64,000 nt of DNA, taken from the NCBI GenBank assembly GCA_014607495.2, contig CP053154.1, positions 6,572,001 to 6,636,000 on the forward strand, read 5' to 3'. The notes under the pieces were generated by a model. The model had not been told where the DNA came from. It saw only the letters and a list, made by a program, of their open reading frames with translations, and made no database searches. The translations under genes were made by a program, and so were the position numbers. The DNA comes from Carposina sasakii. Taxonomy: Eukaryota > Arthropoda > Insecta > Lepidoptera > Carposinidae. This document shows positions 24,868 through 34,914 of the stretch, piece by piece. Every line of letters begins with the position of its first letter. Position 1 is the stretch's first letter.

Positions 24868-25048
24868 TAGACATTTTGCGCTTTTAACTATGTGCGCTTT
24901 TGACATTCTGCGCTTTTGACTTTGTAGTCAACTTTATGCGCCTAAACTGCTTTTCTAGTGCGCTTCTGACACCTTTTGACAATCACTCTTTTGCATCCTT
25001 TGATAGCCATAATTTGTATTTTGCGCTTTTGACCTTATGCGCCTAAAC
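24868..25048. repeat. Degenerate minisatellite of GCGCTTTTGAC units
   Basis: About ten spaced copies of GCGC(T/C)TTTGAC-like units (ATTTTGCGCTTTTAAC, TGTGCGCTTTTGAC, TTCTGCGCTTTTGAC, TAGTGCGCTTCTGAC, TTTTGCGCTTTTGAC), with two ATGCGCCTAAAC variants. Spacing is irregular at about 12-25 bp. An isolated relative lies at about 56105-56135. Confidence 0.7.
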
Positions 25049-25369
25049 GTACCTAAATATAAGTAACATAAGTATAATATAATATAACATATTCACACAC
25101 ACACATTATCATAACACATTGACCTTTGATCCCTAAAGCTAGTTCGCATTAGGCAGTATTTTAGTCGAGTGACTCGCTTTCGACTCGCTACTCGGTCGCT
25201 ACTAAACGGAAACCGTTCGCATTATCGAGTTTATCACAAGTGGTGAGTAGTGTTTTGGTTTAGGTGACTCTTTGCAGTGGTTTTGCAAGATGGCTACAGC
25301 GCAATAAAGTAAATAAATTAATTACACTTATAGTAAATATTTTATGAGGAGATTTGTTTCATAAAAAAA

Positions 25370-25640
25370 AAGAAGCTATGGGTGCGCAAATGGATCGATA
25401 GAAGAAATACATTAGGAGTGTCTTCTGCTCTGGAAGATCCGAAAGAATAGATACTTTGAGAATGTCCATGTAAATTTTCTGCTATCGAAAATAATATCAG
25501 CGGAAAGATACCGTTTTAAGAAGTGCAATTCCTGCAGTTACAAAATTACAAGAGTTCTGTATTACTGGATGTAGTAAGGACACTTACACACTTATTTAGA
25601 CTTCAACTTTATCCGAATTCATTAGAGTTTAGCAATCAGC
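25370..25640 (+). pseudogene. Harbinger transposase, N-terminal remnant
   Basis: In shifting frames the sequence reads KKLWVRKWIDRRNTLGVSSA, then a VHVNFLLSKII-like block, then SCSYKITRVLYYW. This follows the order of the conserved N-terminal half of insect Harbinger transposases (a WVR.WI.RRN..G motif, a LRMS..F..LL region, then a KL..TL..L region). Stops and frameshifts interrupt it within 30 codons, so it cannot be translated. The family match is from memory of its motifs. Confidence 0.6.
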
Positions 25641-25884
25641 ATTGAATTCATAAAGGTAAGATTAAATATTATATTAAGAAACATTTATTAATTATCATTT
25701 TAATCTTCAATATTGAGCCAATACTTTCATTATTAACATCAGCGTTCTGCATTGCTGCAAAAATTAAGTCATTAGATGTAATTTAACGCCACTATTTGTT
25801 TCATTATGAGGAAGGCTGAATATCCACACATGTTCCTTTAGATTCATTGGTTTCCTCTGCAAATTATAGTAATATTGGTGGTCA

Positions 25885-26091
25885 TTATAATTGCTTAATG
25901 GTGATTCTGTAACATACGGTGACTGGGGTTCGGGGTTTTTCAGATGCGTTTTTGCTGAGTCGAATTCTATTTATATAAAGTTGAATGTGCTCTTGTGCTT
26001 GTAATGCCAATAGTACGGGTAAAGATCTCAGTTGAATACCGACGTGTCCGAACACGTCAAACTCATTTTCGTCGACTGTTGTTAGTATCAT
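25885..26091 (-). pseudogene. MADF/BESS-type accessory protein of Harbinger, C-terminal remnant
   Basis: The minus-strand frame reads DENEFDVFGHVGIQLRSLPV and LLALQAQEHIQLYINRIRLS, the pattern D-x-F-x3-V-x2-QLRS ... AQ..IQ..I...R typical of the C-terminus of MADF/Myb-SANT proteins encoded beside Harbinger transposase. One residue appears missing between FG and HV compared with the usual spacing. Upstream (26100-26450, minus) a basic run KHRRSRIQFLVRRRRNTPPS may belong to the same or another ORF. The + strand 152-codon ORF over this region is a shadow. Confidence 0.5.
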
Positions 26092-26504
26092 CGGTTATCG
26101 TTTTAATTGGTTTACTCAGCTGGGCAGTTTCTTCCGTTTCGAAAGTATCCCCAGAAGCACTAAGTATCTGTATTAGCACTATTTTGCTCAATCTGTATTA
26201 TCATTTTGGACGCCTGATCATTTTATTACATACTTTATTATATAGCGTTTTTTTTTCTTTACAACTGACCAATTTGGTCGCAGTGGCAGGGTGCTTGGAG
26301 CAATGCAAACATCCTTCCTGCAGGAAGCTTTTGCATTGTCCTATGGCTGTTGTGATTATAAATATTGCGACTAGGGTTTGGAGGGTTTCCGATGGAGGCG
26401 TGTTTCGTCTGCGTCTTACCAGGAATTGTATTCTACTACGTCTATGCTTTTGAATATTTATTAAAACAGGAAATTTGTGCGTTTATAATTACCTGTTCGA
26501 GCTG

Positions 26505-26770
26505 AACGTGGAAAATATACTGCTCTTTTGAAACGATTATGTCCGTAATGGCCTGCTGTGCGCATAATTGGCTCCGTACAAAACCACAGAGCAACTTTAT
26601 GCGTAGATACAGAAAATCATGTAACTGGGGCTATCATTCCTGGTAGTTGGAGAAATGAGCCTCGCTTTGAACTAGTTTCTTTGTGTTCATCTCAAAGGTC
26701 TCGTCTGCAGATTTTGTCAGCGGATACCTTGGCGACACTTTTACGACAATCTAATACTGCATTACCCTGA
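26505..26770 (+). pseudogene. Harbinger transposase, C-terminal remnant
   Basis: ETIMSVMACCAHN, then after a frameshift VDTENHVTGAIIPGSWRNEP and further Ser/Arg-rich sequence. V.ACC.LHN followed by an IPGSWR motif is the conserved C-terminal end of Harbinger transposases. The block is on the same strand as the N-terminal remnant at 25370-25640; the middle, including most catalytic residues, is lost or replaced by the opposite-strand MADF remnant. Confidence 0.6.
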
Positions 26771-27264
26771 CCTTATAATTTGTAATAATGTATTAATTAG
26801 TAAGTAATTTGTTTGAATATAATGGTTACTATTGCTTTCCAGTTTGTTAATGCAGAGAATTTAAACTGCACATAGTTCTGTCTGATGATTTTGAATCCTT
26901 AATTTTTTTTTTTCCTGCGAGTAGGTTGATTGAAAAGGACTCTAGTAAAATTTCTGAAAACTTCTAAAAACAATAGTAGCCTACAACCGTATTCCTATGT
27001 CCAATGCAGATAATTTGCTTGTATTGCGGGGACTTAATATCCACAAGCATTCATTTTCTAAATATTTAATTTGTATCCAGCGAAACGAATTTTTATGGCA
27101 ACTAATGATCAACTCGACAGGTTCACTTGTTTACGGTAACATTTAGCACGCGTGGTGGGGGGTGCACTCGCCCGCACGAAATAGAAAAAAATGGATTTCG
27201 ACACTACCTACTTGACTAAAATTCAGACGCGAGCCTAAAATACCGCACTCACTAAAAACTGGAT

Positions 27265-27452
27265 GCCTAGGCTAAGGTCTTGTGTCGTGGGTACTAGGCA
27301 ACGGTATATAAAAACAGATAAGTATATAAACATCCATGACTCGGAAACAAACATCGATATTCATCACATCAATGTTTGCACCTACCGGGACTCGCACCCA
27401 GGACCTATGGCGTCGCAGGCAGGGCCACTACCAACTACACCAATCGGCCGTC
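27265..27452 (-). mobile_element. tRNA-derived SINE (intact-looking copy)
   Basis: On the minus strand it begins GACGGCCGATTGGTGTAGTT (A-box region) and has a B-box region GGGTGCGAGTCCC. The body passes ATCGATGTTTGTTTCCGAGT and ends near CCCACGACACAAGACC. It matches the copy split by the LTR element (34371-34392 plus 37039-37203). Confidence 0.75.
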
Positions 27453-27512
27453 TTGTCCTGACTCGGCAATTATCCATCAATAAAACCAGTAAATAACAAA
27501 CCACTATTTATT

Positions 27513-27788
27513 TCACATCCCGAAAGTACACAGTAAATTTAACGTTACACCTAAACTAAGCCTATTTATTAACACTACGCCCGAACAGCTGTATTTATTA
27601 CTTCCGGAGCTATCGACTCCGTCCTGGCCAAGCGCGCACTTGGCACACCTCCAGGTGTTCGTGCTGGGGATCAGCTGGTCGCTGCTCGCGCACTCCAGGT
27701 GGAATTCCGATGCGCATACGCTGCATCTTATCGTGGCGCAACCCTCCAAGGTGCGTTTGCAATGAGCGCATTGGCATCGGCTTTCCAT
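27513..27788 (-). CDS. Small PHD-finger protein, antisense inside intron 1; origin unknown
   Basis: A 91-codon ORF on the minus strand starts at an ATG at 27788 (MESRCQCAHCKRTL). Residues 5-56 form a complete C4-H-C3 zinc-binding pattern: CAHC, then CSVC, then HLEC with the His four residues after the preceding Cys, then WRCAKC. That is the PHD-finger layout, used by many proteins to bind histone tails. The codons in the finger are much more GC-rich than the surrounding intron, which supports real coding. The 35 residues after it (SSGSNKYSCSGVV...) look unconstrained. It could be a domain encoded by a retrotransposon ORF1, a captured host exon, or one exon of an unseen minus-strand gene. Confidence 0.45.
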   Translation of the reverse strand: MESRCQCAHCKRTLEGCATIRCSVCASEFHLECASSDQLIPSTNTWRCAKCALGQDGVDSSGSNKYSCSGVVLINRLSLGVTLNLLCTFGM

Positions 27789-27815
27789 GACTAAATTATT
27801 AATTACCTGGAACAA

Positions 27816-29765
27816 GAAAATATCTCATTACTGGAAGGAAGTAAGGATGCTAAGGAAGGGATTCTTTGAAAGGCAAGGTTAAGAATAAAGATGGCTGGGA
27901 AAACAGCAACGGTAAGCCCACCCGTAAACTAGGTGGAGATGGCAAAACCGGTGAATTTGATGATAGAAAGAGTTCACACACCACAAGAGCAACAATGAGT
28001 AAGTAGCTTCGCTAACTATCTGCCCGTCCATTTCCTAGGTAATACAGCAACCACCAACCCTCCTCACTGTAGCCAAATGAAAATTCATAATTTAAGAAAC
28101 AAACTTACCTATAATATAATTAAAATAGTAGAGTTTATAAATAACGTCGGTATTGGGAGTTTTTAACTTTAAAAATTATTATCTTTTATATTTTTTATAA
28201 AAATATTTTAATTGATTTTACGTGATTGAAGGCAAAAATTTGACTGAGAAAAATGAAGACGCACTACAGAAGAAAGTTCTCAGAATTTCTTTTTTTGAAG
28301 TTTGAAAATATTTTTGCTTTTCGATAAATGAGTTTCAGGTTTTCTTCTGTTTTGAATGGAGTTTTTATAGATATTCTAAAAAAGTATAGAAAATTCAAGC
28401 TGGTTTCTCAGGATTGACCGTTCTGTCCGACCAAATCTAGCTGTATAGCAGAATAGCGAGGCAGTTTCTTTGACTAAGGTAACAGTCATAGACACTGCAA
28501 GTGTATCACTCGGCCTTACGAAATATGTATTGTAGCTGGGAAAGTTAAGAGACCAGAAGATAACTGCCTTTATGTTCATTAACTAACCCGCCAAAGGAAG
28601 CATCACAAAATCGGAGCATAATGAACATAACATTTTTGTCAAAGCATCGGCAATAAATCTGCCACATTTTGATTTTATTTTCTCCTTCGTGAATTTGGAA
28701 TTTGTGAATAGCGGAGGAATAAGGAATAGCGGATTCCTTTCTCTATCGAGTTTTGAATATTCTTGACATTTTGTGACATGATAAATCAAATACTTAATAG
28801 GTTATATGTGGATCTCATGTGGATATAAATAATGTTATGAAATAAATTCTTATATAATAATAATATTAGATTTTATACATAGAATATATAGTTTTCTAAT
28901 TGCTGTACGAGGTTGTATAGAAAATGAAGTTATGCAAGAATCGGATAATATACAAAACCGCATCATCCATTCTTATCAAACTGAAATATCAAACAAGAAG
29001 CTTTTGTGTGATAGAAAATAATGTTTACAGGTAACTTTCGAATCATTCCAAGAAAATAATGTACGAGTGTTAAGTTTTGGCATATTTCCTATATATAAGA
29101 TCGTATACCAAACAGGCCATCAACCTTACCCTTCGTTGATGCCAACTTACCTCTACCTACCTACACTATAAGTCGCTACGACGCCTCGTGACCTAAGCTT
29201 ATCTTAAGTATTAGTTGTTCATAGTTTATTAGTTGTGGGTACTTCGTAGATGCTTAAGCCTGCATGAGGCAGTGTAACATCACAGTTTACTTAGCAAGTT
29301 ACTACGGAACGGATTAATCTTAGTATCTACCGTAGTATAGGCGATAGGCTACCTCGTAGTTCATTTATTATTTTTGTACTAAATTATACTCGTATTACTG
29401 CCAAGTTTCATAAGAATTACATTTCAAAAGGTTTTTCCTGATGGAATAATCAACATTAAACCAGGTTTACGTTCGCATGTATGCGTATACGCACTTAAGA
29501 GTACCTATCTAAGTCTGTACATTTCAAAAATAACCATAGTTCGCCCCCTTGTTACCTATTTTATGTAGCAAAAGATAAAAAAGGTACATTTGTCGCTATT
29601 CGCTCATAAAATTCGTATAACGTAACAGCAATCGCAAAGGAATTTGTCGTTACAACACGAAAAATTTAACATTTTCTCTACAATTTTGCTACTGTAAGAT
29701 ACGTAATCTGCCAACCATTTTCATGGGATGTAAGGTCGGTAACATTTCTGTTTTGTTTGTTTTAG
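27816..29765. other. Intron 1, 3' part; nothing recognised
   Basis: AT-rich sequence with only short ORFs lacking domains. It ends in the T-rich acceptor tract of the next exon (TTTGTTTGTTTTAG). Confidence 0.5.
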
Positions 29766-29901
29766 ACGCACTGGAGATGGCGGCGCTCGCGTGCTCCGCT
29801 CGACGCCCGACTGGGGTGACGGTGCCGTCAGCGGTGAGCACCTGTGGTCTCCCACCTCGGTTTCCGGAGATTGCTGCTACGTTGGTGATGCGGAATGCCA
29901 G
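29766..29901 (+). CDS. rdgA: Diacylglycerol kinase (type IV), exon with first C1 domain start
   Basis: The exon lies between a T-rich acceptor (TTTGTTTTAG) and the donor CAG|GTACAA. Its frame gives 45 codons, including DWGDGAVSGEHLW and SVSGDCCYVGDAEC. The HLW...T.VSGD.CYVG pattern is the characteristic opening of the first C1 domain of DGK zeta/iota and Drosophila rdgA. In the kinase this atypical zinc finger contributes to membrane and partner binding. One base at the 5' end completes a codon from the previous exon (phase 2), and the 3' end is phase 0. A longer 72-codon frame over the same bases (MGCKVGNISV...) is a shadow. Confidence 0.9.
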
Positions 29902-30397
29902 GTACAATATCCATGCAGTTGAAGTGGCATTTTCGGAATAAAACACGCCTGACTTGCGAGTGAGAAAGCGGCAAACGTATTTGAAAAAGCTAGCTAAATA
30001 TTATCGTTATGTACTTTTTATTATGTCGTTTTTATAGCATACCTACTATTAACTAAAGTAGAAAAAATATAAGAATTTTATTTCAACTAAATTATTTATT
30101 AGCGAAAACAACTAATAGCCAAGTAAGTAGATACTTGAAGAACTAAGTAATTCTAAATAAAAATATTTGAAGCTTTTAATTCAAGTCTTAAGCTACCTAG
30201 GCTAATATGGAGGGATGAATTGAGATAGAATCGAGTCCAATATCTATGCTTGGTTAACCCCTGGATTTTCAGTGAACGCATTGCGGTTTGAGCAGCTACC
30301 TGTACCTGAGTATTGTGTGGTTAGAGCATTGACAGTCAGTGGTATTCCGCCATTATGAAATATACATTCGAATACCCATAACTCACTGATCTATCTT

Positions 30398-30437
30398 GCC
30401 GTGTCTTTTTGTATGTAGATATACAAAAAGACACGGC
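30398..30437. repeat. Perfect 17-bp inverted repeat, 6-nt loop
   Basis: The arm GCCGTGTCTTTTTGTAT (30398-30414) is followed after GTAGAT by its exact complement (30421-30437). The right side runs directly into a copy of the ATGG..TAGCCA dispersed repeat (30438-30510). Confidence 0.85.
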
Positions 30438-30510
30438 TATGTTCTCGAAATGGATAGCCAAAGCTGCAAGACCATGAGAAGGTCCCACAGCCACTTTGAG
30501 TAAGTGATCA
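30438..30510 (+). repeat. Copy of the ATGG(GG)TAGCCA dispersed repeat
   Basis: TATGTTCTCGAAATGGATAGCC is followed by GCTGCAAGA and CCCACAGCCAC; compare 22536-22600 and 45095-45175. Confidence 0.55.
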
Positions 30511-31883
30511 GTTACAAATACTAAGTATACGACAGAAAAAAGTCTTACTTTACGCTTTACGTCATCAAATATCCTAACTGAATTAAAATAACAAGCGGTA
30601 TCTTAATGTTATTAGCTGCTAGAGTTACTAATTAATTCAAAATTCCAACCCTTGATAGCTCACTGGACTTTACTTTGACTAACGGCTAGCTTTGAGTTCA
30701 GAGAGTGCATTAAATTGAAATTAAACGACGCGACGGCTACCAAAGGTCTTAGATCTATTCGGATTTTCATTTAATAGGTAGCTACTTATATTTTGGCGGA
30801 CGGCTTTTTCCTTTAGTGTGTAAATCATGATTTTAATATACTTGTAGGTTGGTATTAATAATAATATACGTTTAGGTATTATTATCTAGTTTGGTTGCTT
30901 AGACATTTTACAAATACAAAAAGAACACGAAGAAAATCTGTTGCCTCATTATAGGATCTTAAAATTTTGTACTCAGATAGAGTAATACATATTATGTGAC
31001 TGATGGAACTCGAAACCTTTTCCCCTAAGTTACTTTTAACCTATGTCTGTCTATGTTGATACCGGGCTTGTTGTTCGACTAAAGAACTCGGAGGCGTTCC
31101 ATCGGGCGATGATCTAGCAACTTGTCTATTATCACTAACATCTGACTACTCTATGTCAAACGTGGCTGTAAGGATAACCTTCGTAATCCTCTGGCTACTC
31201 CATTTCGGGAACAAGACGTGTGAATAGGTATATGTACATTTTACGAAAAAAATCACACTGAAAACCACCAGAGAAAATAATTAAGTCTTGGCCATGTATT
31301 GGAGGTATTCAGAGCTCAAAAAAACGTTACTTAATATATAAGCTATCTCAAATAAGCTCAAATGTAAACGGCAAACCGGCGACGTACAAAATAGAAAAAA
31401 AGTGAGAAAGTTCAAACCTATGTAGATGAGGTAACCTTAAGACCAATAAAACTATACACAAAACTTTAACCATTAGGTTTCGATGCATTTATGGCCATCC
31501 GGGGGCGATACCCAACTTCGAAGCTGGATAAGTAAAAGTTCCATTTCGTGTCGGACACGACTCGTTCAACTTTTACTTCGTACTTCGCTAACTGGCACCC
31601 GCGAACTAACTGCGGGTAAAGGTCCAAATTGACTTCAGCTTAGGGCTATGCTCCATTTAAAGTCTTGCTGTAAACTTCACTTAGCTATGCGAAAAAAAAA
31701 GAACTAACTACATTTTTATCGATCTTTAGCGTACCTATGAGTTATGTAAAGGCACAGAAAGGATTTCGTGTTAGCGGACTCTTCCAGGTTAATACAGTGA
31801 TCGATATAGGGCTTTAACAATTTTTTACGAGTACAGTTTCGTACCTACAATGAAGTTCTATGATCCTGAATGAGTTATAAAAC

Positions 31884-32090
31884 ACAGCTGTTGCCCACGA
31901 CTTCGTCCGCGCGGTATTCGAATATCGCGCGCTGGTGCCACCTACCGCAATAAAAATTAGCATTTATCCTTTCTCGGGTTCTAGAGTATCTGTGTACCAA
32001 ATTTCATTCAAATCGGTTCAGTAGTTTTGCCGTGAAAGACGGACAAACATATACACACACACACACACACTTATAATACGAGTGTATAGA
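31884..32090 (-). mobile_element. Mini-Helitron remnant with (CA)n
   Basis: On the minus strand it starts TCTATACACTCGTATTATAA, runs through a (TG)n tract (32053-32072) and GAACCGATTTGAATGAAATT, and ends in CGCGGACGAAGTCGTGGGCA near a decayed CTAG. Both ends fit lepidopteran Helitrons. Confidence 0.65.
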
Positions 32091-33011
32091 ATCAATTGCT
32101 TACTAGCATTCACTCGGACAGCATTGCAGCTAGGCATCAAATACCCTGCCCATTAGCGGTTCCTTTTGTGAAATATATTTTGCTTTATTTTGTAAGCTTT
32201 TTTGTAGCGTTTCCTTCCGCTCTTTGGATTCATATTTTTTTAACAATTGTTAAAATAGGTCGAACCGTTTTTCAGATTTAGCGAGACGAACAGATTTAAG
32301 CGTCAAATTTAAATAATATAGCGGATTCAGATAGAAGATAGATTTCTGAGAAATTATTTCTGAAACTGTAACGTTATTTTTTTTTTAAATATCTAAGTGA
32401 TTCTAGATCCAAGAAGCGAATTCTGGTATTACGAACAGCGAAAATTGTGTTAGGAAATCGCGGACGAAACAGCATATTGCATCTGCCGCGTTCCTACCAA
32501 GTTTAGTTGGCGCCATACTTTTCCATTAGCTGTAATTTTACATGAGGCATATTAAATTGTAACAATTTCTATTGAAAATGATTACCGAGGGTATCTACAT
32601 ATACATTTTTTAACCAACTGTGGTAACGGTAAACTGAAGGTTTATGACTTTAGCAGTCTATGTCTATGTAATTACTTAGATTTTTTATTGGAGAAACAAA
32701 CGAAGAACATGCAGTTACACAGACTCATCTTGTAAACGGTCCTGGTTTAAAATTTCTGTCATAACCCGAAAAAAAGCCCAATCTACCATTCGGTACAGTT
32801 TCCATATTCTGCAATAAGAGAGAATAGTAAATGTGTGCGTATTGTGCAAACTCTTTTCACATCGTGGTTACCATGAAGGAAGGACAGCAGGAGATGCGTA
32901 AATCAATGTAGGTCTGTGACCGCTAATTAGCCCACGCAGTATGACCCATTCACTGGCTAACTTTTACCTTCCTCCATAACGTCCCTTCCTCTCGCTATGT
33001 GCGTAACGTCG

Positions 33012-33262
33012 ATACTATTTTTAACCGACTTCAAAAAAAGGAGGAGGTTCTCAATTCGTCTGTATGTATAATTTTTTTTTGTATGTTCACCGATATTTCC
33101 GTCAATTATAGACGGATTTCAAAAATTTTCTTTTTTTGGATAGAGTTTACTTCTGAGGTGGTCCAATTTTCACTAGGTCAGGATCTGATGATGGGATCCA
33201 GGAGAAATCTAGGGCAACCACCGAAAATTATATGCTCTTATGGTGCTTTTGTTACGTAATAA
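33012..33262 (+). repeat. Interspersed repeat (ACCGACTTCAAAAAAAGGAG family)
   Basis: The start is the common lepidopteran motif TAACCGACTTCAAAAAAAGG; a TCAGGATCTGATGATGGGAT block and GGGCAACCACCGAAAATTAT follow. Fragments of the same opening occur at 9745-9780 (minus) and related blocks at 47190-47580. Non-coding; the 86-codon ORF is incidental. Confidence 0.6.
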
Positions 33263-33974
33263 TGTATAATAATGGCAGCCAAACAATAAATATAATTAAG
33301 AAAACTGGCCGACACTAAAATTCAAAGTAAAAGTAAGAATAGGGAATTGCATAAACGCGTGCCCTGCCTTCTACACCCTATTGTATTTTGCCGTGTGTGT
33401 GGCTTTGCCAGCCGGGCGCGTCCAGCAACACAACAGACTACGTTACCTAGGCTGGCACCGACTCCAAAAAATAAGTGATAATTATAAATATTTAAATAGT
33501 TAAAAATGACTTTGTTAAAGTATTAGGTATTAAGTTGTAAATATTAAAATAATTTTAGATACATATTTAATGTATGTAGTAGATAAATTAGTTACGTTAT
33601 TTATCGCTTTTTAGTTAAAGTTTTTGTCGTTTGTGTTTTTTGAAGTTGGTTAATTTTTTTTTTAACGTCAGTTTATTAAGAATCAGTTTTATTAAGCCTT
33701 CTCCGCAATGTCCTTTATTCATGCACCGTACCCTGTTTACGACATCTTAATACCAAGTACGTATGTAAACCCGCACCATGAGGAAAATTGCAAGCAACAA
33801 GTGGAACAACGTAACGAGGCTCCCGTGTACATATGTATGTGATATTGTATAAAACGGAAATGAATAGCGAGATGAACATTTGTACAACTTACGTTTTACC
33901 AAATTGGATATTTTGAAGTAACTAGTGACGATCCATTCTAGTTAATACTCGTATAACTTTGATAACAGATACCT

Positions 33975-34236
33975 ACCGCGAGGTGCCGGCAGAGTAGAAT
34001 TCGTACCACCCCATGTCTGCCCGTGGCTATCATTCGAGTCGATTAAGGGTTTCCGGGAGGTAGGCAGCAGCGCCTCCCGTGTTGACAACATAGTCCAAAA
34101 TACAAACTGCGGTCACCCACGGGCCTGCCCAGCGTGGTGACTATGGGGAAGAACACCCCCCATGGCAGTGCGCTGCGTTGTGGCATGCCCTGGGGGAGGC
34201 CTACGTCCAGCAGTGGACTGCAATAGGCTGATGACA
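33975..34236 (+). mobile_element. SINE with RTE-type 3' tail
   Basis: Starts CGCGAGGTGCCGGCAGAGTA, continues through CCGTGTTGACAACATAGTCC and CCTGCCCAGCGTGGTGACTA, and ends GGCCTACGTCCAGCAGTGGA...AGGCTGATGA. The matching copy at 53013-53282 is complete with target duplications, and a minus-strand copy lies at 63610-63840. The tail is shared with the RTE element at 57613-58500, which probably supplies its reverse transcriptase (inference). Confidence 0.8.
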
Positions 34237-34370
34237 AACAGTAAATCTATGATATAATAAACTTTTACCTATTTAATAAAATAATAATAATTCTCATACA
34301 TACATAAATGTAAGCCAAGCCAATTATTTACAAGACCCTGACGGTATATAAATATAAACACTAAGAGCTC

Positions 34371-34392
34371 TAAGGTCTTGTGTCGTGGGTAC
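34371..34392 (-). mobile_element. tRNA-derived SINE, 3' part split by an LTR element
   Basis: AAGGTCTTGTGTCGTGGGTAC matches the tail end of the SINE at 27265. The rest of the SINE resumes after the LTR element at 37039. This fixes the LTR insertion site exactly. Confidence 0.8.
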
Positions 34393-34883
34393 TGTTACGA
34401 CCGGGGAGTTTACCCATTAGCTCACTAGATGTCGCTAGTAGCAGAATAGAACGCAATATCGTTTACTAGCATGTTCTGTCGTAGTCTCGGCGTGTTTAGT
34501 TTAAGGGTTGTTGAATGAACGCCCTAGAACGTTCTAGGCTTGCCCGGATAACACCTACGGGGTTTTTGTAGATGGGTCGCTCGGGTATATTCCCGAATGT
34601 TCGGGACCGAACGTCGAGCCGTATAAATACGGCGGATCTCGGCCGACGGAGTCAGTCTTAAATGAGTCTTGTTATAAGATTGATGGAAGCTAAACAAAAC
34701 TAAGCTAAGGAAAACGATACCAGCGATAGTGAAGAAAGTGATAGTTTAATGCTGTTTAGAGTTAAAGTGTGTTTAGTGATTAGTGCTGTAATCTTGTAAC
34801 CTGCTCCACCTAATAAAGAGTTCTAACACCTACGCCTACCTTTTAATCGGCAGCTCTGAATCACCCGTACCCAGTACGTAACA
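34393..34883 (+). repeat. 5' LTR (491 bp) of an LTR retrotransposon
   Basis: Begins TGTTACGACCGGGG and ends CCAGTACGTAACA, with TG...CA ends and inverted TGTTAC/GTAACA termini. It contains a TATA-like GTATAAATACGG and an AATAAAG polyadenylation signal. It differs from the 3' LTR by two substitutions and one 1-bp indel. The target duplication GTAC lies at 34389-34392 and 37039-37042. Confidence 0.93.
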
Positions 34884-34885
34884 AT

Positions 34886-34903
34886 TGGTGTCAGAAGTGA
34901 GGA
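34886..34903 (+). other. Primer-binding site of the LTR retrotransposon
   Basis: TGGTGTCAGAAGTGAGGA starts two bases after the 5' LTR. TGG plus TGTCAGAAGTG is complementary to the 3' end (CCA included) of a eukaryotic tRNA-Leu, from memory of that tRNA's CACTTCTGACA end. Confidence 0.7.
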
Positions 34904-34914
34904 TTTGGAGTAGA

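Larger units (their letters stand above)
25130..27250 (+). mobile_element. Decayed PIF/Harbinger element (limits approximate)
   Basis: Two + strand blocks of transposase and one minus-strand block of the accessory MADF-like protein, detailed separately, define an old Harbinger insertion. The left end may lie near TTCGCATTAGGCAGTATTTTAG (25146) and the right near CTAAAATACCGCACTCAC (27234); these are only weakly complementary, so the limits are estimates. The SINE at 27265 begins almost at the right limit. Confidence 0.55.

Noticed and set aside
25995..26453. 152-codon + strand ORF
   Set aside because: Shadow of minus-strand MADF-type remnant; no recognisable domain and the composition is untypical of protein.
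29689..29946. 72- and 85-codon ORFs on both strands around 29.8 kb
   Set aside because: Wrong frames over the C1 exon 29766-29901; the frame with HLW...VSGD...CYVG is the supported one.
31500..31640. Short hairpin (CGTGTCGGACACG) with AAAAGTT/AACTTTT flanks
   Set aside because: Imperfect and short; no context to give it meaning.
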